A DNA stretch of 64,000 bases from Ciona intestinalis (taxonomy: Eukaryota; Chordata; Ascidiacea; Phlebobranchia; Cionidae), in contig NC_020167.2 of NCBI RefSeq assembly GCF_000224145.3, forward strand, positions 7,685,777 through 7,749,776, read 5' to 3'. Under the pieces are notes generated by a model, which was not told the DNA's origin, ran no database searches, and saw only the letters and a list, made by a program, of their open reading frames with translations. The position numbers and the translations under genes are program-made. Each line of letters starts with the position of its first letter. Position 1 is the stretch's first letter. Shown piece after piece: positions 32,757-43,997 of the stretch.

Positions 32757-34270
32757 TATGAATCATATGATTTCATGTATATAGTTCACAAGCGTGATGG
32801 CGTGTAGCAAGTGTTATATTCACAGGATGATACTTTCATGGTCATGAGATGATATTTTCATGCTCATGAGATGATATTTTCATGCTCATGAGATGATATT
32901 TTCATGGTCATGAGATGATATTTTCATGCTCATGGGATGATATTTTCATGCTCATGAGATGATATTTTCATGGTCATGAGATGATTTTTCACATTCATGA
33001 GTTGATATTGTCATGCTCATGAGATGCCCAGCTTCTGAATAGGATTTCATTCATTTACATGAATCAGTATAAAATTCATCATCTTATATGAATAGCATAT
33101 AGGTTTTAATAATGTACTTTACTATGCAGTGACTTTGTGTTTTTTAATTATTCTTATACAATGGGTATGCACTAATTTTGTGCGTTTCGTAATTCTTAAC
33201 ACAGAAGGGTATTTTGCAGATATTGAGGTAATAGTTGTTGGTAGTAATAACTTATCAAAAAAATAAAACGGCCAAAAAGTTTTAAAAATGTAGAATTGGA
33301 CCCAAAATTGAACCATTTTAAATTAATGGTTGCAGTAAAATCACTGTAGCACAATTAGTGCAAGTTGTGTTTATATTTCGTTCGTAAAAATCTTTATTTA
33401 TTTGTGTTTTGTCTGATTTTAATTCTCTGTTGTGTTGGTATATTAATGCACAATTCAGAAAGTGTGATATATTTAAATGCAGTTTGTGATGTCTGAACTT
33501 GGTGTAAGTGCATTAGAATCTTATTTTTATAAATTGTAGTATTGTATATAGGTATAACTTTAACACAAAGTATTGTTCCAAAAATCAGCACCCTAAACCT
33601 ATTTAAGCTGTAATGCCCGCACACAAGAAATGATGATTTCTCAAGTGATTGGGAATTCTTGTCACATTTGTTTTATGTCCTGCTGCTTGTTAATAATTCA
33701 AAACGTACTGTGCTTGAGTGCTGCAGTGTATAAGGTTAACCAACCTTTTTTGGATTAAAAACTTAAACATGAAATTTTCCAATAAAAGTTTTTAACGAGT
33801 TTTGTAGCAATGAAATGCTGTTAAAACAGTAGTTGGCTGTGGTTTATCCCAATTGAAAAGAGAAGTGAATGCAGTAGGTCAAGGGGTGAGCTGCTTTTTG
33901 ACTAATGTGGACCGAATTTGTATGATATACATATTTCAGGTTGTGCTTTAAAAGTTGGTTATGACAGTGGACCTTCAGAACGCCTTATCAACTAAATTTT
34001 GATTCATTTCTTAGTTTGTTGGGTAAAAAACAAAACCAATGGGTGGAAAGGTTTTAATTTCTTTGGTTTAACCAGAGTTACATAAACAATGCTCCCTAAT
34101 TTTTTATTTAAATATTTAAAAGTCTTCCGAACACGCAAACGTGCAAATGAATATCTATTATTCTGTGAGATCAAAAATGGCCACCAAAATCTTTCTAGGT
34201 TGACTAATTTCGTTTGCAGATTTAGCGTGAAGTCCGCGTTGACAAAGACGTTTAGTTCCTCATTTCCTCA
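32757..34270. other. 3' UTR of the adaptor gene and intergenic DNA before TDP-43
   Basis: Apart from the 22 bp minisatellite just after the stop codon I see no gene. An AATAAA lies at 33781-33786 and is the best candidate for polyadenylation. A pyrimidine-rich acceptor (tttcgtttgcag) ends at 34219, in front of the TDP-43 coding start. Confidence 0.6.
32826..33027 (+). repeat. 22 bp minisatellite, about nine units
   Basis: The unit gatgatattttcatgctcat plus GA is repeated about nine times with few changes (CATGCTC or CATGGTC). It starts 70 bases after the adaptor stop codon, so it is probably in the 3' UTR. TTTTCATG and CATGAGATG parts give each unit a weak hairpin. Confidence 0.92.
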
Positions 34271-34336
34271 ATGTCTGAACAAAGTTTTGATATCGACGAA
34301 ACAAAACCGAAAGCGGAGATTCTTTGTACTGTCAAA

Positions 34337-37300
34337 ATGAGCGCAAGTTACGTGAAAATCGCGGAAGACGAGCAAGAAGAAGAACCGATCGAAATTCCAA
34401 CGGAAGAAGACGGAACTTTATATTTATCATCCGTTACTGGTATGATTGTTTTGATATTTGCTTACTTTTTTATATAGTGAGACTGCTGTACGTTTGGATA
34501 TTCTGTTAAGCAATTTTTTAAGTGCCTATATATAATATAGCAAACCGTACAAAAGTGGCAACACAATTTTGACTTTTAACTAAAATTAGCACAATTTTGC
34601 TTCTTTGCAGAAAAAAAAATCATGCTTAGGGTGGTAATTGGGTACCTACATAATCAGAAGAAAAGTTATTCTATACTTTTTTTTCATTATTTTATTAAAT
34701 TTGTATTTTTTACCCACTTTATAATTCATTTTTTTATCTTTCAGCCCAATTTCCTGGCGCTTGTGGGCTGAAATATAGAAACGATGAGACACACACACTT
34801 AGGGGGGTGAAACTTGTGGAAGGAATCCTCTACCCACCTGACCCACAACACATGTGGAAGAACTATCTATACGTTGTGGTTTATCCTAAAGGTCTCGCTA
34901 AGTTTTCATATGATATAAAAATCGTTGTTACTCTGCTGTGAAAAAACTAGAAATCTACTCAATCTGTTACCAAAAATATAACAAAAATTGTCAATTGCTT
35001 TAACCCAGTGGTCACTAATGGCTAGGGGTTGTCTAAATTGTCAGTCATATAGGAAAAAAACAATTACAAAGCTACATATATGCTAACTCGTAAGTGGGTA
35101 CAAGGTGTATGAAACGGAACCTTCATGCTGTAACGACTGTCATATTTTGGCCACGCAAGATAAATAAGTTCATTCTTAGTCAGGACTTCAATTTCTGACT
35201 CCCAAGTATTTTTCATCTTTTTCAGGAGGCAACAAAGTCCGGAATGATTTCCCCGATAACAAAAGAAAGATGGAGGATGAAGATGTTCAGAGCATCAGGA
35301 GCAAACGACCCGCTCAGAAATGCTCCGATCTTATTGTCCTCGGTCTTCCATGGAAGATTGCCGAAGATGATTTGAAAGAATACTTTGCTAAGTACGGGGA
35401 GCTGGTTATGGTTCTGGTGAGTTTCATTAATGCTGAAGTGTGCTGTGGTCTATTCTATGTCATATGTGGGTGAGGTCCTGCACCACAAATGCAACTTATA
35501 TAAAACTTTTTAACCAAATGCAAATATATCTGTGTGTTAAAGTGTGTGACACAAAAGTCCTTGGGATATATAAGTATGTTGCCAGCAACAGATAGTGGTA
35601 TAGGCATCTGTGTAATATCTAACAATGGTTTGATTTTACATGTTGGTGAAATGACTGCCTTTAGCTATTGAAAACACATGCAGTATTTGAATGTGTTTAG
35701 CTGTTTATGTTTTGTTATTGATGATTATCTCAATGTGAACTGTACAGTTGGAATATCAATGAGATATGATTTGATAATATTGTATGATATGTTACTTACT
35801 ATGTTGCTGATGTCTCTTTTTGTTCATGTTTGTGTCCCTATCCTTGTGCATATTCTTACTTCCGTATAATTTGTATGTTGTGCAATATGTCTAAACAACT
35901 TTTTTGTGTTCTGTGTGTCTATATATAGTAAGGGAAAGATTTTTTTTTCTACTTCCTTGTCTCATTTAGTAGTAAACAAAAACATTTGGATAAAGAATTA
36001 TATAAAAAGAACATTTGGATATAATGTGCTAAAGGTGTCCCATCTTTCCCACTATATTCTTATTGAGAATACCTTTAAAAACCTTTTTTTAAGTATTCTG
36101 CTGTATTGCTGTTTGAAAGTATTTTTATTTGATTTGTGACGTCCATACATGACCACATGGTTGTTGTTTTTCTACTGTGTAAGTATCTGAGTGTACTGAA
36201 GATGTGTTCAGTTGAAGTTCTGACTGTGTGTTGAAGTTTATGAGAAGTTGGCTCAATGGTATGTATGTTTGTTGTATTTATTGTTAACTATTAGAAATTT
36301 ATCTTTCTGTTATATTGTGCGATGTGAACTTACATTGTTTTAAACTTTTTGTATACTAAGTTTGTTGTTACGTATTTATTGAGAAGTTATCTTAATGTTG
36401 TTAGCAGTTCTGTTTACATTTTGCGATGTTTTTAAGTGTTTTTTTACCTTTTAATACTGTAACACTAAATACTAATTAAATTAAACCAGTGTTTTTTGGC
36501 ATTACTAAAAACAAAAGTTAACATTTTTGGGAAAATACCAAAACAATCGAAAAAGAAAAAAAGGTCATCATAAAATAAACTAGTATCGTTTAGCGGTACT
36601 AAAGAACAAAATAATAATCTTTTTAAAGTAAAATGACAGAACTATCTAAAATGCAGAAGAACAATCATTAAAACAGTTAAAAGCGGTTACTTTTCACTGC
36701 TTAGTGCGTTTACCAAATGTTTGGTGAAATTTAAAGTAAAACACAAACAGTTTGGCCCCTATCAGTTAAAAACCACTGTTAGAACTTTAAAATTCTTACT
36801 CCTGATTTTAAAACATGACTTTCTGTTTTAGGCTCATCGAAGGTAAGAAGAATGGAGTTAAATTCACCACAAGAAGACGCTGAATGGGATTTAAATTTTT
36901 GTTTCGTCGAAATTTTTTTGCATTAACCTTTTTCTGAAAATCACTTTTATTTTGTGTTTTCCTATTTTCGCAGTGATTTTTCCTTTATTAAACAGAGTAC
37001 CGATTTAAAAACTTTTCAGGTGAAACGAGATGAGAATGGTAAATCACGTGGTTATGGTTTCATCAGATTTTCATCATACGAGGTTCAAGAACTTGTATTA
37101 TCACAACGCCATATCATTGGGGAAAGATGGTGCGACGTTAAAATTCCACACTCTAAGGTTAAGTTGCATTTTTTAACATACATGGTAACTCGTAAGCTGG
37201 CACGAGGTGTATGAAACAAAACACATTTGTTATAACGACTATCGTTTACCGGCCACACGAAGATTGGGTGAATTACATTTATTCATAATAATACACCCTT

Positions 37301-38765
37301 ATTATTTTCGAAGTCTAATAAAATAAGATAAGTTCAATAACTTTCCCACCTTAGTGACTTCTGGTATAGATTATAAAAGGCATTGATTGCACAATCAGTG
37401 TTGAAAATAATTAAACCTGAATAAATGCCTTATTCTTTGTCTGCTAGGTGTAGCGACCACGCTTTTTTCTTTTAATTAAGTGTAAATATGTTTTTAACCA
37501 TAAGCATGTTTTAACGACTGTTGTTTTGTCGCTACTCCTGTCTTTTTTTCAATCTTAGCTAATATTATCGGAGAAAAAAATTAAGTTATTATTAGTATGA
37601 TAGTAAGCATTGATTTTTAAGTGTTAGCTGATTAACATTAACATTTCAGGATCAAAAACCAACCGTCAGCAGTAAGATATTTGTGGGCAGGATAACTGAG
37701 AAAATGACCAAGGATGAAATAAGGCAATACTTTGAACAATTTGGGGATGTGGACGATGTTTATATTCCCATCCCGTTCCGAGCATTTGCATTTGTAACGT
37801 TCCGTGACAGCAGTAAGTATATGAATGTAACTTGATTTCTCCTCGCGTGGTTGAAAAGCAACAGTCGTTATAACACGGGTGTTTTGTTTCATACATCTCG
37901 TGCCAGCTTACAAATTACCACGTATTCCACTTGTATATTATTTTTATGTTACATTATGCAAATTTACAGGCCTTATAACACCGGTGTTCATACACCTCGT
38001 ACCGCTTACTTATTTTTATGTATGGCTGATAATTTGGACAAACCATTAGTGACCACTGGGTTGGTGCAAAAGTGATAAGTTTGGTGTGATAGTTAGTGGA
38101 CACTTATTCTCGCACTTTATCTATAGCATGTTTTAACAACTGTTATTTTTCTGTTGCTTCCCTTCTGCTCGTTATTTAAATAACATGATCTTCGCTATCG
38201 TTTTCAAAGAGATATATAGTAAATGTTTTGTTAATAAATAATTTTAACAGATGTTGCTGCAAACCTTATTGGAGAAGACCAAGTTATAAATGGTGTCAGC
38301 GTGTACATTAACACTGCTGACCCAAAAGGTAGCAAAGAGACGGCGATGAAACCTGGAAATGAACGCTGGCCAAACCAACAAGGGTTCAACCCCAGAGCCA
38401 TGCAGGAACAAAGAGGACAAGACCCTCGATATTTCCAAGGAGCTGGGCAGATGCCACATGCAGGAAATGCATATGGGGTGCAATCACCTATGGCAACGGG
38501 GCAAAATGTTGGGGGTAATTACCCTAATGTCCCGCAAGGACCTGGTTTCAACATGATGAACATGAACCCGGCAGTGCTGGCTGCAGCTATAGGCTCCTGG
38601 AACTCTATGTTAAATGGCATGTTTACTGAGAATTCAATGATGCCAGGTCAGGGTCAAGGCCAGGGTCAGGGCCGTGGTAATGGTGCTGTTGGCTGGGCAT
38701 CCAGTCAAGAGGGGAAACGCGATGGCAGCCAAAGTTGGGGAAATAAAGATGAAAAATGGTCTTAA
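34337..38765 (+). CDS. TARDBP: TDP-43, TAR DNA-binding protein
   Basis: Six exons: 34337-34439, 34745-34891, 35226-35416, 37020-37157, 37650-37812, 38251-38765; 418 residues (human 414). The order is N-terminal oligomerisation domain ([31 protein letters not shown]), basic NLS region (KRKMED), RRM1 with RNP2 LIVLGLPW and RNP1 [11 protein letters not shown]2 with KIFVGR and FRAFAFVTF, then a Gly/Gln/Asn/Met-rich tail. The tail keeps the helical segment ([20 protein letters not shown]) and ends with Gly-Trp and Trp-containing motifs. It is a nuclear RNA-binding protein that binds UG-rich RNA and controls splicing. I start at ATG 34337 because [12 protein letters not shown] aligns with the human N-terminus; an in-frame ATG at 34271 would add 22 residues. 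The RRM1 intron (35417-37019) is 1.6 kb and T/G-rich. Confidence 0.97.
34990..35182 (+). mobile_element. SINE fragment in a TDP-43 intron
   Basis: Starts at the ACCCAGTGGTCACTAATGG block, continues with GCTAACTCGTAAGTGGG and GTGTATGAAACGGAAC, and ends near aagttcattctt. Confidence 0.7.
35417..37019 (+). promoter_or_regulatory. T/G-rich RRM1 intron of TDP-43, possible autoregulatory site
   Basis: Between 35640 and 36430 the plus strand is strikingly poor in C and rich in TG, GTT and TGTGTG runs (for example ctgtgtgtctata and gactgtgtgttgaag). TDP-43 protein binds UG-rich RNA and in mammals limits its own mRNA through an intron. A possible 11 nt exon, 36832-36842, with good splice sites (ttctgttttag before, gtaaga after) would create an early stop in the next exon. 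Both points are inference. Confidence 0.4.
35925..36058 (-). mobile_element. 190 bp MITE, copy 6 (internally shortened)
   Basis: Reverse copy, missing about 60 bp from its middle, inside the T/G-rich TDP-43 intron. Confidence 0.75.
37170..37290 (+). mobile_element. SINE fragment at the donor side of TDP-43 exon 4
   Basis: Begins 13 bases after the exon 37020-37157 donor: ACATGGTAACTCGTAAGCTG, GAAACAAAACAC, and tail ttacatttattcat. Confidence 0.68.
37822..38075 (-). mobile_element. Two minus-strand SINE fragments in a TDP-43 intron
   Basis: 37822-37930 and 37965-38075 are reverse complements of successive parts of the SINE body (GGTGTTTTGTTTCATACATC; GGACAAACCATTAGTGACC). The first begins 10 bases after the donor of exon 37650-37812. 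Confidence 0.68.
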
Positions 38766-39316
38766 ATAAATTGTACATTCGGTTGTTTTTATTGCTGGTA
38801 AAAAATGACGTATGAATTGGTATTACCAAGTTTAAGTCGTTCTGTCATGATATGTTTAAACGCCATTGATGCTGTTGTTAATTTGTGTATAAAAATTTGT
38901 ATGTGGCAAACGCGATGATAAATTGTTCATACTGTCAGTTTCGTTGTGCGTTATTTTTGGAAAGTAATTCGTCAATGCTGCAGAATTGTGAAACCCGGAT
39001 ACAGTTTGCAAAAGCGGGACGCTTTTTCGGTACGGGACGGGACCATCATTAGCCCGCTTAACAACGGACAGACGTTGGTAGGTTTAAAAGTTTTTTAGAA
39101 TGAACAGATGTGTGGGCTTTGAAAGTTTAGACCTGCCACGGCGCTTCGCGCTTGTATATACTTAAATTAATACCAAGGTGATCCTAGAATACAGATATTC
39201 TAGCGGCCATTTTTGATACCTTCTACTGGTGCCACTAACCTAAAATTTGGACACTGTACTAACTAGACCCCAGCGGTACCGATTCTAAAATCAAAAATTC
39301 AAAATTCGAAAAAATA

Positions 39317-40023
39317 TTAATTATGAATATTAATATTCGTCATAAAAACATATTTATAGAATTTTCGCACGCACCAGCTTTGAATATGTTGTAGCGCTAC
39401 TTAATAGCTACAAAATAAAACATTTTTTTCTTCAAAAAAATGGGGGCTTGGGTATGAAATATTAAAAAGTATGACCATAACTTGAATCATATAAATATTA
39501 AATTTTCAATTTTTTTTGCAAAAATATAACTTACGCATACATCTATGTTGGTCACTAACATACCATTCCCATTAAAAAAATAATTAATTTTAATTTTTTT
39601 TTAATTATGAATATTAATATTCGTCATAAAAACATATTTATAGAATTTTCGCACGCACCAGCTTGGAATATGTTATAGCGCTACGTAATAGCTACAAAAT
39701 GAAACATTATTTTTTTCAAAAAAATGGGGGCTTGGGTTCAGAATACAGACAAGTATGAGTCAAATATCTCAAATCATATGAATATTAAATTTTCTAAAAA
39801 TATTCGCGAAAATATAACTCACGCATACATCTGTGTAGGTCACTAACATATTTTTCCCATTAAAAAAATAATTAATTTTAATTTTTTTTTAATTATGAAT
39901 ATTAATATTCGTTATAAAAACATATTTATAGAATTTTCGCACGCACCATCTTGGAATATGTTATAGCGCTACGTATTAGCTACAAAATGAAACTTTCATT
40001 TCTTCAAAAAAATGCGGGCTTGG
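39317..40023 (+). repeat. Satellite array, about 290 bp unit
   Basis: The unit start ttatgaatattaatattcg recurs at about 39320, 39604 and 39894. Each unit contains TTTTCGCACGCACCA, TAGCGCTAC and ATGGGGGCTTGG. At least 2.4 units are present before the gap truncates the array. Confidence 0.9.
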
Positions 40024-40073
40024 NNNNNNNNNNNNNNNNNNNNNNNNNNNNNNNNNNNNNNNNNNNNNNNNNN
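40024..40073. other. Assembly gap, 50 N
   Basis: A run of exactly 50 N between a satellite array and a second copy of the TDP-43 3' flank. Confidence 0.99.
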
Positions 40074-40548
40074 GACGTATGAATGGTATTTCTGTTACAT
40101 GTTCAGTCGTCTGTCATGATATGTTTAAACGCCATTGATGCTGTTGTTAATTTGTGTATAAAAATTTGTATGTGGCAAACGCGATGATAAATTGTTCATA
40201 CTGTCAGTTTCGTTGTGCGTTATTTTTGGAAAGTAATTCGTCAATGCTGCAGAATTGTGAAACCCGGATACAGTTTGCAAAAGCGGGACGCTTTTTCGGT
40301 ACGGGACGGGACCATCATTAGCCCGCTTAACAACGGACAGACATTGGTAGGTTTAAAAGTTTTTTAGAATGAACAGATGTGTGGGCTTTGAAAGTTTGGA
40401 CCTGCCACGGCGCTTCGCGCTTGTATATAGTTAAATTAATCGGCTGTAAGTATCGAAATATGAATTAAGTTTTATTTCGGAACCTTTAGTATATTTTTTT
40501 AGAAATATTAAAATAACGAGTAAATGGTACGGTAGTTTTGATAAAAAG

Positions 40549-40701
40549 TGCTGGTAAACCATTCTCCGCTTACGTTAACCGGTAAACGTAACAACCAACC
40601 ACTAACCCGTATAACCACTGCCTTTACGACTAACTACCAACCTCCAACACTTTCCACTGGTCGAATCTGTAACGGACTGGAGGATTCTTTACTAGTGTTG
40701 A
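40549..40701. mobile_element. GAAGAATC-type fold-back element upstream of HID1
   Basis: Inside resembles the other copies (CAACCACTAACCCGTATAAC, AATCTGTAACGGACTGGAGG) and it ends ggattctttactagtg. It lies about 100 bp before the HID1 start codon. Confidence 0.7.
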
Positions 40702-40799
40702 CAAAATATTCAGGGATAAATAACTACTTTAATCAATATTATATCTCTCTCAATTATGTATTTCATGCACCAGGTAATCGGGCTTAATTAAATATTGCA

Positions 40800-43160
40800 A
40801 TGGGCAATACTGAAACTAAACTAAGCTTTCGGAAAGCTGTGATTCAGCTCACAACGCGAATGCAACCAGTTGAGGCAAATGATGATGCGTTTTGGGATCA
40901 ATTCTGGACCGAACCGATAAATAACGTGCAGGATGTTTTTGCACTGGTGCCTGCTGCTGAAGTTCGTGCTTTGAGGGAAGAATCACCCTCAAATCTTGCA
41001 ACCCTGTGTTACAAGGCTGTTGAAAAGCTAGTTCAGGCTTCTGACAGTGGTTGCCACACTGACAGAGAGCAGCACATTGTTTTAAACTGCTGCCGACTGT
41101 TAACTCGGATACTGCCTTACATTTTCGAAGATCCAGATTGGCAAGGATTTTTCTGGACAAGTCTGCCAACAAATTCCAATGAAACAGACCCAAATGGGGA
41201 GCCTTGCGCCCCTCTGGCAAAGTCACTGATACTGTCTTTGTCTAACTTGCTGTACTGCCCTGAGTTCACTGTGGCATCGCACAGCAAGAAAGGTTCGACT
41301 GATAAACCAGAAGACCTCACCAGCGTGGATAGTTGCGAATATATTTGGGAAGCCGGGGTCGGTTTCCCACGTTCCCCTCCAGCGTACGGTTACATCGACC
41401 AGAACCGCACAGAGATCTTGAAACTTCTTCTCACTTGCTTTTCGGAAACCATCTACACCCCACCAGGTGCAGGTGATGATTCTGCAGCCAACAAATGGAT
41501 TGAATGTTTTTGCTCCTCTGATAACCGTCAAGCATTGCCCTTATTTACGTCACTTCTTAACGTTTTTTGTGCTTACGATCCTGTAGGGTTAGGAGTCCCT
41601 TACAACCATCTTCTGTTCCATGATTACAGGGAACCTTTAGTTGAAGCTGCTTGCCAGATTTTAATTGTAGCATTGGATCATAACGCAGCAGAAAAAGAGG
41701 ACGAACCAGTCGACAGTTCAAGTCTTTCACCATCCATTCTTTCAACAAGCGGAAGTAGTTCAAACCTTTTTATCAACTATTTATCTCGCATCCATCGTGA
41801 CGAGGACTTTGCTTTCATCCTTTCTGGCATCTGCAGACTCCTCAACAATCCTCTCCAACAAACATACTTGCCTGGCTCCACAAAGAAGGTTGGGTTTCAC
41901 CAAGAGCTTCTTGTGTTCTTCTGGAAGTTGTGTGACACGAATAAAAAGTTCCTTTTCTTTGTCTTGAAAAGCAGTGATGTATTAGATATACTCGTCCCCA
42001 TATTATACCATTTAAATGATGCAAGAGCAGATCAATCTCGAGTGGGATTAATCCACATTGGTGTGTTTATACTTCTCTTACTAAGCGGTGAACGTAACTT
42101 TGGTGTTCGGTTAAACAAACCGTTCTCCGCTGCTGCACCTACAGATGTACCTGCATTTGCTGGAACACATGCGGATTTCCTTGTTCTTGTTTTTCACCGT
42201 GTAATAACTGCCGGCCACCAACGACTACAACCATTATATGATTGCTTGCTGACCATTATTGTGAATGTGTCACCTTACCTAAAGTCTCTTTCAATGACGG
42301 CAGCTTCCAAGTTACTTCATCTGCTTGAAGCCTTCAGTACTCCATGGTTCCTGTTTTCTTCCCCACAGAACCATCACCTTGTGTTTTTTCTACTTGAAGT
42401 TTTCAACAATATTATACAATACCAGTTTGACGGAAATGCTAATTTAATTTATACCATCATTAGAAAGCGTCAGGTGTTTCACCAGCTAGCAAACCTGCCG
42501 ACTGATTCAGCTTCATTATCTAAAGGTGTTAACAAGAAGAGAAATCGACCTCAATCTGCGTCAAATTCTGAACGCAAAGATACACATGGAGAGGTGTCTA
42601 CAGTAGAAGTGGCTGAATCAGGAGTCTTAAGCACATCATTAGCAGCAACACCAGATCTAGGTAATTTGGTCTCGCAAGTTCACAGTGAAAGAGCTGAGAA
42701 GCAAAGTCCACAATCTCGACAAAGTGAGGCAGAAAACTCAGAAGTAGAAGCAAACCGTGCGTCTCCTTATTACCCAGAATCTCCGGATGCAACGAACCAT
42801 ACTAACCATGAAGAACCTTTGGAATGGTCCCCAACATCTGACTGGGTCCAATCATGGAAATCTAAGTTACCCCTCCAGACGATTATGAGAATGCTGCAAG
42901 TTCTAGTGCCTCAAGTGGAGAAAATCTGCATTGACAAAAACCTCACCGACGAATCAGAAATATTAAAATTCCTTCAGCATGGTACGTTGGTTGGTTTATT
43001 GCCCGTACCTCATCCTATCCTGATCCGTAAATATCAAGCGAACGCAGGTACCACATCATGGTTCCGCACCTACATGTGGGGTGTGATATACCTTCGTAAT
43101 ATTGATCCCCCCATATGGTACGACACTGATGTCAAGTTGTTCGATATACAGCGTGTGTAG
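40800..43160 (+). CDS. HID1: HID1, Golgi/dense-core vesicle trafficking protein, single exon
   Basis: An uninterrupted frame of 786 residues, about the length of vertebrate HID1. It starts MGNTETKLSFRKAVIQLTT and contains QPVEANDDAFWDQFW, YIFEDPDWQGFFW, YIWEAGVGF, LKSSDVLDILVPILY, GVRLNKP, QNHHLVFFLLEVFNNIIQYQ and ends with WYDTDVKLFDIQRV, all close to the human protein. The divergent Ser-rich stretch at residues 575-670 corresponds to the variable region of the family. Gly2 with Thr6 fits N-myristoylation, known for worm HID-1. HID1 acts at the trans-Golgi network in sorting for dense-core vesicles. Unlike every other gene in this window it has no intron; the frame is intact and strongly conserved, so it looks functional. 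Confidence 0.97.
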   Translation: MGNTETKLSFRKAVIQLTTRMQPVEANDDAFWDQFWTEPINNVQDVFALVPAAEVRALREESPSNLATLCYKAVEKLVQASDSGCHTDREQHIVLNCCRLLTRILPYIFEDPDWQGFFWTSLPTNSNETDPNGEPCAPLAKSLILSLSNLLYCPEFTVASHSKKGSTDKPEDLTSVDSCEYIWEAGVGFPRSPPAYGYIDQNRTEILKLLLTCFSETIYTPPGAGDDSAANKWIECFCSSDNRQALPLFTSLLNVFCAYDPVGLGVPYNHLLFHDYREPLVEAACQILIVALDHNAAEKEDEPVDSSSLSPSILSTSGSSSNLFINYLSRIHRDEDFAFILSGICRLLNNPLQQTYLPGSTKKVGFHQELLVFFWKLCDTNKKFLFFVLKSSDVLDILVPILYHLNDARADQSRVGLIHIGVFILLLLSGERNFGVRLNKPFSAAAPTDVPAFAGTHADFLVLVFHRVITAGHQRLQPLYDCLLTIIVNVSPYLKSLSMTAASKLLHLLEAFSTPWFLFSSPQNHHLVFFLLEVFNNIIQYQFDGNANLIYTIIRKRQVFHQLANLPTDSASLSKGVNKKRNRPQSASNSERKDTHGEVSTVEVAESGVLSTSLAATPDLGNLVSQVHSERAEKQSPQSRQSEAENSEVEANRASPYYPESPDATNHTNHEEPLEWSPTSDWVQSWKSKLPLQTIMRMLQVLVPQVEKICIDKNLTDESEILKFLQHGTLVGLLPVPHPILIRKYQANAGTTSWFRTYMWGVIYLRNIDPPIWYDTDVKLFDIQRV

Positions 43161-43802
43161 AATGTAATTTTTTTATTCCGTATCGTATGGGTGTGGACCT
43201 TCTGGACCTGGGATTTAGGCCAGATTTGGCCCATTACCCCAACACCCTTTTACGTAAGTGACTTGCTCGCGATAGTGAAGTCCTGGTGTGACTGTGAAAT
43301 ATAAAATGTTTTTCCTGATAATTGTTAACATAAGCTCAAACATTCACTTTGTATAAAGAAACACCACCTGGTTCCAATGTTACTTTAAACTTATCCCCCA
43401 TTTTTGGTCCAATTGGAAAGCAAGCTATTTCTAGTTTTTTTGCTAAGTTTTTAATTCCCATTACTGTTTTTTAGAAGCAAATACGTCAATTGTAAACTAG
43501 TTGACTTTTTACTTAATTTTTTTCTGCTTATACACAAAGTAACTTGAACTAATTTTGATGTGTCAACTCATTTGTACTTCTAAGTTCTAATGTTAGCAAC
43601 AAAAAATAAGAGGTTTACAATATATAACAACGTAGCATTGCCATTTTAGAGCTTGTTATTATTTGTAGTAATTTTTCCGAAATACGGTAAAAGACGTACT
43701 AAGACTTGAGTAAACTTTTTATATTCTGTTGTGATTGTAGATTACTTTTATTTGTTTTGTGTCTGTAGCATTCCTTGGTGTTTGTAGCCCGTTGTTGTAG
43801 TG

Positions 43803-43997
43803 TAGTACTGTGGGGTAAGATGGGACACCTTTAGTACATAATATCCAAATATCCTGATTGTGTTTTAAACAATTAACAACGGTCTAAGGGAGTCATAAGA
43901 ATGCAGTTTTATAATTCTTTGAATGTTCTTTGCTTACCATCAAATGGGACAAGAAAATAGAATGAAAAGGTGTCCCATCTTTCCCCATCCTACTATA
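43803..43997 (+). mobile_element. 190 bp MITE, copy 7
   Basis: Complete copy between HID1 and HPS1. Confidence 0.9.

Larger units (their letters stand above)
38806..40436 (+). repeat. Duplicated TDP-43 3' flank around an assembly gap
   Basis: 38806-39170 and 40074-40436 are nearly the same sequence (for example gccattgatgctgttgttaa in both); only the second copy continues to HID1. The first continues into the satellite. This fits two haplotypes, one with the satellite. Confidence 0.78.
38766..40799. other. Interval between TDP-43 and HID1
   Basis: No gene seen. The TDP-43 3' flank (38806-39170) is repeated at 40074-40436 after the gap. Between them lies a satellite array. A fold-back element at 40549-40701 precedes HID1. 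Confidence 0.7.

Noticed and set aside
32826..33027. CRISPR array
   Set aside because: Units are contiguous 22 bp repeats with no unique spacers, in a eukaryotic 3' flank.
40849..41763. Several minus-strand frames inside HID1 (up to 125 residues)
   Set aside because: Shadows of the conserved HID1 frame; no support of their own.
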